DNA of 64,000 bases from CAVQKZ01 sp963837325 (lineage in GTDB: Bacteria; Actinomycetota; Actinomycetes; Mycobacteriales; Jatrophihabitantaceae), in NCBI GenBank assembly GCA_963837325.1, contig CAWIMV010000001.1, forward strand, positions 1,550,001 to 1,614,000. The letters are read 5' to 3'. The notes under the pieces are model-generated. The model had not been told where the DNA came from. It worked only from the letters and a program-made list of their open reading frames with translations, and did not search any database. Every line of letters begins with the position of its first letter. Position 1 is the stretch's first letter. Position numbers and translations under genes: made by a program. Shown here in pieces: positions 57,091 through 64,000 of this stretch.

Positions 57091-57609
57091 ATGAACGACG
57101 CTGCCCACACCCCCGCGCACGCCGCGCCGAAGGGCCGGTCCGCCGGGGTCTCCCGCCGTGGGCTGCTGTTGGGCGGCGCGGCGGTTGCGCTCGCCGCAGG
57201 CGGCGGGGTCGCCGCGGGTGCGAAGCGGTCGCTGCCGAGCAATCGGCCGACGGGCCGTCCGCCGGCCGAGCTGGTCGCGGCCCTGGCCGCCGAGCAGAAG
57301 CTCATCGCCGCCATCGACGCCACCACCGGCGGGGACGCGGCCGTGCGCACCGCGCTGCGCCAGATTCGGGCCGACCACGCGGCCCACCACAAGGCCCTGC
57401 AGGCCGCGGTAAGCGCTTATCCCGACGCACCGCCGACGCCGCGTTCCAGCGGTCCGGCCCAGCCCTTGGACGTCGCCGGGCTGCGCAGCGCAGAGCGGCA
57501 GGCGTCGGCCGGAGCGGCGTCGCGGGCGCGCCGGCTCAGCGGTCGCCATGCGGCGCTGCTGGCCAGCATCGCGGCCTGCGAGGCCAGCCACGCGGAGCTG
57601 TTCGCTTGA
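57091..57609 (+). CDS. Tat-exported ferritin-like domain protein
   Basis: A 172-residue protein with a twin-arginine signal (VSRRGLLLGGAAVALAAGGG near 21-40) and an Ala-rich helical ferritin-like region with IRADHAAHHKALQAAV near 95-110. It occupies the Rv2843 position next to rimP. Export by Tat suggests folding, perhaps with metal, before transport. The downstream DUF4439 gene starts inside its stop codon. The exact function is unknown; a metal or redox role is inference. Confidence 0.8.
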   Translation: MNDAAHTPAHAAPKGRSAGVSRRGLLLGGAAVALAAGGGVAAGAKRSLPSNRPTGRPPAELVAALAAEQKLIAAIDATTGGDAAVRTALRQIRADHAAHHKALQAAVSAYPDAPPTPRSSGPAQPLDVAGLRSAERQASAGAASRARRLSGRHAALLASIAACEASHAELFA

Positions 57610-58052
57610 ACCTCACCGCGGCGTGGCAACAGGCGTTGGGCTGCGAACAGCAGGCGGCGTTCGGCTATGCGCTTGCCGGCCCCCATTTCGACACCGGTGC
57701 CGATGCCGGGCTGGGTCGCACCTGCCAGCGGGCTCATGAAGCGTTGCGGGACCAGGTCACGGCGCTCATCGCGACGTCAGGCAACAAGCCGCAGGCGCCG
57801 GCGGCTGACTACCCCTCGCTGTATCCGGTCGGCGACGCCGCTGCGGCCAGGCGCCTGGCGGTCCGTCTCGAGAGTGAAGCCGCAGCCGCCTGGCGCTACC
57901 TGTACGCGGTCGCGGCCGAATCGACGAGTTCGCAGTCCGCTGCCGCGCGAGACGCCGCGCAAGACGCGCTGATTGCGAGCGCCGTGCGGGCGACCAAGTG
58001 GCGCTTGCGCATGGACCCGGCTACGGCGACGGTCGCGTTTCCGGGGATCTGA
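57606..58052 (+). CDS. DUF4439 ferritin-like protein
   Basis: A 148-residue helical protein of the DUF4439 family (Rv2844 position), related to ferritin-like four-helix bundles: WQQALGCEQQAAFGYALAGP near 7-26, CQRAHEALRDQV and AVRLESEAAAAWRYLYAVA. The TTG at 57606 overlaps the stop of the upstream gene (TTGA), so the two are translationally coupled. It has no signal peptide, so it may act inside the cell or be carried out with the Tat partner. Confidence 0.82.
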   Translation: MNLTAAWQQALGCEQQAAFGYALAGPHFDTGADAGLGRTCQRAHEALRDQVTALIATSGNKPQAPAADYPSLYPVGDAAAARRLAVRLESEAAAAWRYLYAVAAESTSSQSAAARDAAQDALIASAVRATKWRLRMDPATATVAFPGI

Positions 58053-58058
58053 CCGGCC

Positions 58059-59258
58059 TCAGAACGAGGTGCCGTAGATCGGCAGCCGATCGGCCAGCAA
58101 AGCGCGGTCGAGCCGGGCCAGCGTGCCCGGATCGTCGGCGGCGGCAAACCCGGCCCGGGCCAGGGTCTCGAGGCGGAACCCGCCGAGGTAGACCGAGCCG
58201 AGCGTGGCGACGGGCAGCGTCACTGCTGCCGGCTGCTCCGTGCGTTCACACGTCGCTCCGTCGGGACCGCCGCGCAGTCGGTACCGGCCGTCGCCGAACA
58301 TCTCGTCGTGGACCTCGAGCACCGTGTCGACCTCGACGCCGTACTGGCGCCCGGCCAGCATCGCCGGTACGTCCAGCGGGCGCAGCCACAGACCGTCCGC
58401 GACCGAGTTCACGCGGACCTGGCGGGCGTCGGTGAGCAGGTACGGCAACGGGTCGTCGACCGGCATCCGGAACGTCTGGATGCTGCCGAAGAGGTCCAGC
58501 CCGAGGAGTACTTGCCACAAGGCGGCATGGGCCTCCGGCGTGCCCGTGACGTAGTCGGAGAGCCAACAGAGATGGCCAGGATCGCCGTCGTTCCAGTCAT
58601 TCTTGACCCGGTAGGAGACGTAGCCGTCGGCGTGGGCCAGATGGAAGAGGGCGGACATGCCGTTGCGGTGATACTCGCGGTCGAGGAAGAGGAAGTCCCA
58701 CCAGGCTTCCGTGCGGCTCAGGGCGCCGGGCGTCTGCGCGCGCCAGCGTTCGTGGATCGCCGGGAAGCGTTCTCGTGCCTGCTCCGGTGATATGCGTTCG
58801 ACTGCGCCGGCCTTGCCGGGCCGGGCGAGCGTGGCGCGGCGCCGGTCGACCTCGGTCTTGCCCACCTGGGAGGTTGCGCCGTACCCGAAGCGGCCGTAGA
58901 TGCCGCCCTCGCTCGCGGTGAGGATGGCAGCCGGCAGCCCGGCATCGGCAAAGTTCTGAAGTTGTCGCCGCATGAGCGCGGTGAGCACGCCCCGGCGGCG
59001 ATAGGTCGGATCGACTGAGACCCAGGTGACGCCCGGTGCGTCGAGAGCGCCGCCCGGCACGGTCATGGTGAACGGGTAGTCGCCGGTGACGCCGACGATC
59101 CGCTCGGCGTCAGTGGCGACCAGGAAACGCGACGGGTCGATGAGCGTGAGCGCGTCCTCGAGTTCCTGCTCGGAATAGTGGACGCCGAAGCTGACGCCGT
59201 CGACCCCCGCGATCTCGGGGAAATCGTCCGCGGTCGCCGGCCTAATCGTGAAGTCCAC
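58059..59258 (-). CDS. eis: Eis-type GNAT acetyltransferase
   Basis: Eis enzymes are hexameric acetyltransferases of broad substrate range, including aminoglycosides. The 399-residue protein has the N-terminal GNAT domain with WVSVDPTYRRRGVLTALMRR near 79-98, a second degenerate GNAT half and an SCP2-like C-terminal domain. It ends in Ser-Phe; the C-terminal carboxylate of Eis is catalytic. GTG at 59258 lies 6 bp after GACACT. It converges on the DUF4439 gene. Confidence 0.9.
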   Translation of the reverse strand: MDFTIRPATADDFPEIAGVDGVSFGVHYSEQELEDALTLIDPSRFLVATDAERIVGVTGDYPFTMTVPGGALDAPGVTWVSVDPTYRRRGVLTALMRRQLQNFADAGLPAAILTASEGGIYGRFGYGATSQVGKTEVDRRRATLARPGKAGAVERISPEQARERFPAIHERWRAQTPGALSRTEAWWDFLFLDREYHRNGMSALFHLAHADGYVSYRVKNDWNDGDPGHLCWLSDYVTGTPEAHAALWQVLLGLDLFGSIQTFRMPVDDPLPYLLTDARQVRVNSVADGLWLRPLDVPAMLAGRQYGVEVDTVLEVHDEMFGDGRYRLRGGPDGATCERTEQPAAVTLPVATLGSVYLGGFRLETLARAGFAAADDPGTLARLDRALLADRLPIYGTSF

Positions 59259-59264
59259 GGGCCG

Positions 59265-59270
59265 AGTGTC
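59265..59270 (-). promoter_or_regulatory. -10-like box for eis
   Basis: GACACT on the minus strand, 6 bp before the GTG at 59258. Confidence 0.4.
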
Positions 59271-59297
59271 CTGCCTGCGCACCCCGAGGCCAAGCGG

Positions 59298-61304
59298 TTA
59301 TCCCACCGGCACCTGTTCCTCGTCCACGTCAACCGCCGCACCGGTGAACTGAGCGGTGTAGAGCGCGTAGTAAGCACCCTCGCGGGCGAGTAGTTCGGCG
59401 TGAGTGCCCTGTTCGACGATCCGGCCGTGCTCCATCACCAGGATCAGGTCGGCGTCACGGATCGTGGACAGCCGGTGGGCGATCACGAAACTCGTGCGAT
59501 TGGAACGCAGTGCGGCCATCGCATGTTGCACCAGCACTTCGGTCCGGGTGTCGACCGAACTGGTCGCCTCGTCCAGGATGAGCAGGGACGGATCGGCCAG
59601 GAACGCTCGCGCGATCGTCATCAACTGCTTCTGGCCGGTACTGATGTTGCTGCTCTCCTCGTTGATGACGGTGTCATAGCCGTCGGGCAACGACTGCACG
59701 AACCGGTCGACATAGGTGGCCCGGGCTGCGGCGAGGATCTCGGCATCGGTGGCATCAGGCCGGCCGTAGGCCAGATTGGCCCGGATCGTGCCGCTGAACA
59801 GCCACGCGTCCTGGAGCACCATTCCGATCTCCGAACGCAACTGATCGCGGCGCATGGCGGTGATGTCGACGCCGTCGAGGGTGATCCGTCCGGAGTCCAG
59901 CTCGTAGAAGCGCATGATCAGGTTCACGAGGGTGGTCTTGCCCGCACCGGTGGGTCCGACGATCGCGATCGTGTGCCCGGGCTCGGCGACCAGCGACACG
60001 TCCTCGAGCAGCGGCTCGTCGGGCTGGTAGCGGAACGAGACGTGCTCGAACTCCACCCGACCGCGCCGATCACCGAGCGGCACGGGCGCGGCCGGGTCGG
60101 GGCTCTGCTCCGGGGCGTCAAGCAGGTCGAACACCCGCTCGGCCGACGCCACGCCCGACTGCAGCAGGTTCGCCATCGACGCCAACTGGGTGAGCGGCTG
60201 GGTGAACTGGCGGGAGTACTGGATGAAGGCTTGCACGTCGCCGAGGCTCATCGATCCGGACGCCACCCGCAGACCGCCGATCACAGCGATGATCACGTAG
60301 TTCAGGTTTCCGATGAACATCATCGCCGGCATGATGATCCCGGACACGAACTGCGCGCCGAAGCTCGCCTGATACAGCTCGTCATTCTGGTCCTCGAAGC
60401 TCGCCTCGATCTCGCGCTGTCGCCCGAACACCTTCACCAGCGCGTGGCCGCTGAACGCCTCCTCGATCTGGCCGTTCAGCCCACCTGTGTGCTTCCACTG
60501 CGCGATGAACTGCCTTTGCGACCGCTTGGCGATCGTCTTGGTGACCCACATCGACACCGGGATCGACACCAGCGCGATCAGGGCGAGCAGGGGCGAGATG
60601 ACGAACATCAATGTGACCACACCGACGACGGTCAGCAGCGAAGTCAGCAGTTGGCTCAGGGTCTGCTGCAGGCTGGTCGAGATGTTGTCGATGTCGTTGG
60701 TGACCCGACTGAGCAGTTCCCCGCGCGGTTGCTTGTCGAAGTACGGCAACGGCAGGCGGTTGAGCTTGTCCTCGACGTCCGCGCGCAACCGAAGCACGGT
60801 GCTCTGGACGATTCCGTTGAGCAGATAGCCCTGCAACCACGACAGCACGCTGGCGGCCACGAACAGGGCGAGGACGAGCAGCAGGACGTGCGCGAGGGCG
60901 GTGAAGTCGATCCCGGCGCCGGGCACCACGTTCATGCTCGAGATGAGGTCGGCGAAGTTGTTGTCCCCCCGTGCCCGCGCAGCCTCCACCGCCTGCTGCA
61001 GCGTGAGGTCAGCCGGCAGCCGCTTGCCAATGAACCCGGCGAAGATGATGTCGGTCGCATGCCCGAGGATCTTCGGTCCGAGCACCGAAAGCGTCACGCT
61101 GGCCACGGCAAGCGCGATGACTACCAGCACCAGGCTGCGTTGCGGTCGCAGCCGGGCAAGCAGCCGCTTCGCCGACGGACCGAAGGTCATCGACTTCTCG
61201 GCCGGCATGCCGGCAGTCATCCACGGCGGTCCGCCGCCGCGGCGGGCCGCCGAGCCCGCCTCGGGCAGCCGTTTCGGCACTGCGCCGTTCGTGGGCTTGG
61301 TCAT
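59298..61304 (-). CDS. Heterodimeric ABC exporter subunit, catalytic half
   Basis: A 668-residue TMD-NBD half transporter (six TM helices, then ATPase). Walker A GPTGAGKT near 451, Walker B LLILDEATS with the catalytic glutamate near 577 and H-loop VIAHRLST are intact. The signature is the unusual STGQKQ near 556 instead of SGGQ. A 60-residue Gly/Arg N-terminal extension precedes TM1. It overlaps its partner gene by 4 bp (ATGA). Likely a multidrug or lipid exporter of the TM288 type. Confidence 0.93.
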   Translation of the reverse strand: MTKPTNGAVPKRLPEAGSAARRGGGPPWMTAGMPAEKSMTFGPSAKRLLARLRPQRSLVLVVIALAVASVTLSVLGPKILGHATDIIFAGFIGKRLPADLTLQQAVEAARARGDNNFADLISSMNVVPGAGIDFTALAHVLLLVLALFVAASVLSWLQGYLLNGIVQSTVLRLRADVEDKLNRLPLPYFDKQPRGELLSRVTNDIDNISTSLQQTLSQLLTSLLTVVGVVTLMFVISPLLALIALVSIPVSMWVTKTIAKRSQRQFIAQWKHTGGLNGQIEEAFSGHALVKVFGRQREIEASFEDQNDELYQASFGAQFVSGIIMPAMMFIGNLNYVIIAVIGGLRVASGSMSLGDVQAFIQYSRQFTQPLTQLASMANLLQSGVASAERVFDLLDAPEQSPDPAAPVPLGDRRGRVEFEHVSFRYQPDEPLLEDVSLVAEPGHTIAIVGPTGAGKTTLVNLIMRFYELDSGRITLDGVDITAMRRDQLRSEIGMVLQDAWLFSGTIRANLAYGRPDATDAEILAAARATYVDRFVQSLPDGYDTVINEESSNISTGQKQLMTIARAFLADPSLLILDEATSSVDTRTEVLVQHAMAALRSNRTSFVIAHRLSTIRDADLILVMEHGRIVEQGTHAELLAREGAYYALYTAQFTGAAVDVDEEQVPVG

Positions 61305-63031
61305 GCCGCATCTACCGACCGTTGCGATTCCACGATCTCGACGTAGGTCGGGGAGGTCGCCAGCAACTCCTCGTGCGTGCCGATGCCGACGACCGCGCCG
61401 GCGTCAAGGACGACGATGCAATCGGCATCGGAGATGGTGGAGACGCGCTGAGCGACGATGATCACGGCCGCATCGCGGGTCGCCGGGCGCAGCGCCGCCC
61501 GCAAGCGGGCGTCCGTGCCCAGGTCAAGGGCCGAGAACGAGTCGTCGAACAGGTAGATCTCGGGTCTGCGGACCAGAGCCCGCGCGATGGCGAGGCGCTG
61601 CCGCTGGCCGCCCGACACGTTCGTCCCACCCTGCGCGATACGACTGTCGAGTCCGTCCGGCATGGCCAGCACGAAGCCGCGAGCCTGCGCCACTTCGAGC
61701 GCCTCCCACAACTGCGCGTCGCCGGCATCGGGATTGCCGTAGCGCAGGTTGCTCGCGACCGTCCCGGAGAACAGGTACGGCGTCTGCGGCACCAGGCCGA
61801 TCAGCCGGCCCAGCAGATCCGGGTCGAGTTCGCGAACGTCGACGCCGTCGACCAGTACCGCTCCGCCGGTGACATCGAACAGTCGCGGGATCAGCGAGAT
61901 CAACGTCGTCTTACCCGATCCAGTGCTGCCGATAATGGCGGTGGTCCGTCCGGGCTGGGCGCGCAGCGTGATGTCGTGCAGCACCGGTTCGGCCGCCCCC
62001 GGGTATTGGAATTGCGCGCCGCGAAATTCAACCTCACCGCGGCGGGGCACGACCGTGACCGGGTGGACCGGCGGGACAACCGAGGATTCGGTGTCGAGCA
62101 CCTCCTGGATCCGTTCGGCGCATACCGACGCGCGCGGCACCATCATCAACATGAAGGTCGCCATCATCACCGACATGAGGATCTGCAACAGGTAGGCGAG
62201 GAAGGCGCTCAGCGAGCCGATCTGCATCTGCCCCGATTGCACCCGGGAGGCGCCGAACCACAGCACGGCGACGCTTGAGACGTTCAGAACGAGCAGCACG
62301 ACCGGAAAGATCATCGCCATCAACCGGCCGGCGCGCAGGGCAGTCGAGGTCAACTCGGAGTTGGCCGCGCCGAAGCGCTTGACCTCGACCGGCTCCCGGA
62401 CGAACGCGCGGACTACCCGGATGCCGGAGATCTGCTCCCGCAACACCCCGTTGACGGCGTCGATGCGCGTCTGCATCAACCGGAATTGCGGCACCATCCG
62501 CCGGATGATCAAGCCGATGGCGATGGCCAACACCGGCACGCTGACACCGAGCAGCCAGGACAGCCCGATGTCCTGACGCAGCGCCATGATGATCCCGCCG
62601 ACACACATGATCGGGGCGGCGATCATCATCGTGCACGTCATCACGACCAGCATCTGGACCTGCTGGACGTCGTTGGTGTTCCGGGTGATCAGGGAGGGAG
62701 CACCGAAAAGCGCGACCTCCCGGGCAGAGAACGTCCCGACCCGGCGAAAGATCGCGCCGCGCAGGTCGCGGCCGAAGCTCATCGCGGTGCGCGCGCCGAA
62801 GTACACCGCGGTGATCGAACAGGCGACCTGCAGCAGTGTGACGGCCAGCATCCAACCGCCGGTGCCGAGGATGTACCCGGTGTCACCCTTGGCGATGCCG
62901 TTGTCGATGATGTCGGCGTTGAGCGTTGGCAGGTAGAGCGAGGCGACCGTGCCGATGAGTTGGAGTACGACGACCGCCATCAGCCACCGGGAGTAGGGAC
63001 GAAGGAAGCGGCGGAGGACGTCAACGAGCAC
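61301..63031 (-). CDS. Heterodimeric ABC exporter subunit, degenerate half
   Basis: A 576-residue TMD-NBD half transporter. Walker A GSTGSGKTT and signature VSGGQRQR are normal, but Walker B reads YLFDDS with Asp where the catalytic Glu should be, and the H-loop reads VAQRVSTI with Gln for His. This is the pattern of the non-hydrolysing site in TM287/TM288-type exporters. GTG at 63031 is chosen (AGGG upstream); an earlier in-frame start at 63070 is possible. First gene of the pair. Confidence 0.92.
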   Translation of the reverse strand: MLVDVLRRFLRPYSRWLMAVVVLQLIGTVASLYLPTLNADIIDNGIAKGDTGYILGTGGWMLAVTLLQVACSITAVYFGARTAMSFGRDLRGAIFRRVGTFSAREVALFGAPSLITRNTNDVQQVQMLVVMTCTMMIAAPIMCVGGIIMALRQDIGLSWLLGVSVPVLAIAIGLIIRRMVPQFRLMQTRIDAVNGVLREQISGIRVVRAFVREPVEVKRFGAANSELTSTALRAGRLMAMIFPVVLLVLNVSSVAVLWFGASRVQSGQMQIGSLSAFLAYLLQILMSVMMATFMLMMVPRASVCAERIQEVLDTESSVVPPVHPVTVVPRRGEVEFRGAQFQYPGAAEPVLHDITLRAQPGRTTAIIGSTGSGKTTLISLIPRLFDVTGGAVLVDGVDVRELDPDLLGRLIGLVPQTPYLFSGTVASNLRYGNPDAGDAQLWEALEVAQARGFVLAMPDGLDSRIAQGGTNVSGGQRQRLAIARALVRRPEIYLFDDSFSALDLGTDARLRAALRPATRDAAVIIVAQRVSTISDADCIVVLDAGAVVGIGTHEELLATSPTYVEIVESQRSVDAA

Positions 63032-63082
63032 AGTGGCAACCCTGCCGTTTCGAACTGGCACGGCGCGCACAGGACGCTGGCA

Positions 63083-63949
63083 TCACAGCAGCACCGTCGC
63101 GAGAGTGGCTGTCTGCCGCATGCCCAGGCGGGCGTACATGCGGCGAGCGGCGCCGTTGTAGTCGTTGACGTAGAGGCTGACCGTGGGCGCAAGTTGCAGG
63201 GCGTGTTTCACGACGGTGGCCACGCCGGCTGTGCCCAGGCCGCGGTTGCGCAGGTCGGGCCGAACCCACACGCCCTGGATCTGGCAGGTGTACAGCGAGA
63301 CGGCCCCGATCTCGGCCTTGAACGTGACCTGCCCGCGAAAGTCGTAGCTGGCGAAGGCCCGGCCGGCGCTCAGCAGATCACTCACCCGGGCCCGGAAGGC
63401 GGCCGTGCCGGGAGCGATGTGCGGCGAGATGCCGAGTTCCTCGGCGAACATCGCGGCGGCAGCCGGGAGATAGCGATCGAGTTCGGCCGGTCGCGCCTGC
63501 TGCACGCTTTCGTCGCCGAGCATCGGCACCGGCCGGTCGAGCACCAGCAACGGCTGATCGGGCCGGACACTGCGGGCCGGGGCCCACGACCGGGCGAGCA
63601 GCGGCCACATGACGCCGACCGCGTCGGCCCGGCCGACGATCGAGGTGCGGGCCCGCGGCCGATGCGCGACGAAGCGGGCGAGCGCCTCCCAACTGGGCCG
63701 GTCACCGCCGATCGGGACGAGGTTCGCGCCGGCGTAACAGGCGGCGATGAGCTCACCGCCCTGCCGCACGCCCACCATCGATCCGCCGAGCCGTTCCGGG
63801 CGCAGCGTCGCGGCCGCCCGCAGCCGCGCCGAGACCACGGCGTTGACGTAAGGATCGCGGTCAGCCAGCCGTTCCAGCTCGGGCAGGGCGGAATCGTCGA
63901 GCACATCCACGCGCTCGCGCTGTCGCAGAGCGGTGTGCAGTGCCGTCAC
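63083..63949 (-). CDS. GNAT acetyltransferase with DUF4081 domain
   Basis: A 288-residue protein with an N-terminal DUF4081 domain and a C-terminal GNAT domain whose acetyl-CoA loop is IQGVWVRPDLRNRGLGTAGV near 225-244. It ends with SLYVNDYNGAARRMYARLGM, typical of the group found beside ispG (Rv2867c position). Substrate unknown. GTG at 63949 has TAGCGT 8 bp upstream. The gene next to it, outside the window, may well be ispG. Confidence 0.88.
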   Translation of the reverse strand: MTALHTALRQRERVDVLDDSALPELERLADRDPYVNAVVSARLRAAATLRPERLGGSMVGVRQGGELIAACYAGANLVPIGGDRPSWEALARFVAHRPRARTSIVGRADAVGVMWPLLARSWAPARSVRPDQPLLVLDRPVPMLGDESVQQARPAELDRYLPAAAAMFAEELGISPHIAPGTAAFRARVSDLLSAGRAFASYDFRGQVTFKAEIGAVSLYTCQIQGVWVRPDLRNRGLGTAGVATVVKHALQLAPTVSLYVNDYNGAARRMYARLGMRQTATLATVLL

Positions 63950-63957
63950 GCCACACG

Positions 63958-63963
63958 ACGCTA
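63958..63963 (-). promoter_or_regulatory. -10 box for DUF4081 acetyltransferase
   Basis: TAGCGT on the minus strand with 8 bp to the GTG at 63949. Confidence 0.4.
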
Positions 63964-64000
63964 CCGGCCGCAGCTACCGCGATTCGGGAGGCACTCGCAC

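Overview
The window is a 64 kb piece of chromosome from a high-G+C Actinomycetota bacterium. Two things show this: the codons strongly prefer G or C in third position, and the gene order follows the actinobacterial core map (hflX-dapF-miaA / DUF349 / miaB / recX-recA / pspA-clgR / cinA-pgsA-rimO / argA / ftsK / dapA-thyX / dapB-M16 peptidase-pnp-rpsO-ribF-truB-rbfA-infB-ylxR-nusA-rimP). The same order is known from Mycobacterium tuberculosis (about Rv2725c to Rv2867c), with deletions and insertions. RNase Y beside recX and many leaderless-type promoters fit a Frankia/Jatrophihabitans/Nakamurella-like lineage, but the species cannot be named from sequence alone. No rRNA, tRNA, CRISPR array, transposase or prophage was seen.

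Layout. 1-9.7 kb: hflX (cut by the window edge), dapF, miaA, a tiny ORF where a dioxygenase-like gene usually lies, DUF349, miaB, rny, recX, recA and a DUF3046 gene. 9.8-15.8 kb: an acetyltransferase, then an lhr-nei DNA-repair pair. 15.8-20.5 kb: pspA, a TetR regulator, clgR, and a rimO-pgsA-cinA operon. 20.6-23.1 kb: a SigE-like sigma factor with a membrane partner, argA and a small unknown gene. 23.1-27.4 kb: ftsK, dapA, thyX, with the usual RNase J gene missing between dapA and ftsK. 27.6-33.4 kb: accessory genes (HicB-like/DUF4097 pair, YcaQ glycosylase, DedA, membrane protein, acetyltransferase, DUF2461). 33.4-35.5 kb: dapB and an M16 peptidase. 35.5-42.5 kb: an insertion between the M16 gene and pnp, holding a broken small membrane-protein gene, a macro-domain gene, an Rrf2 regulator, a sulfate ABC transporter and an MFS exporter. 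42.5-57 kb: the RNA and translation cluster from pnp to rimP, interrupted by a secreted GH5 glycosidase and a MATE transporter. 57-64 kb: a Tat-exported ferritin-like protein with its DUF4439 partner, an Eis-type acetyltransferase, a heterodimeric ABC exporter and a DUF4081-type acetyltransferase.

Themes. (1) DNA damage: recA has a LexA box and a promoter that fits the mycobacterial RecA-NDp (PafBC) consensus exactly. lhr has a close variant with the same 8-bp spacing, and the ycaQ glycosylase a weaker one. (2) At least a dozen genes have a TANNNT-like box 6-8 bp before the start codon, the arrangement of leaderless transcripts. (3) RNA modification and translation: MiaA, MiaB, RimO, TruB, RbfA, RimP, NusA, IF-2, PNPase, RNase Y. 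(4) Lysine/DAP synthesis: dapA, dapB and dapF are spread over three operons. (5) Envelope stress: clgR with an apparent autoregulatory operator lies next to pspA. (6) Sulfur supply: the sulfate transporter lies with a cysteine-free Rrf2 regulator and a macro-domain hydrolase.
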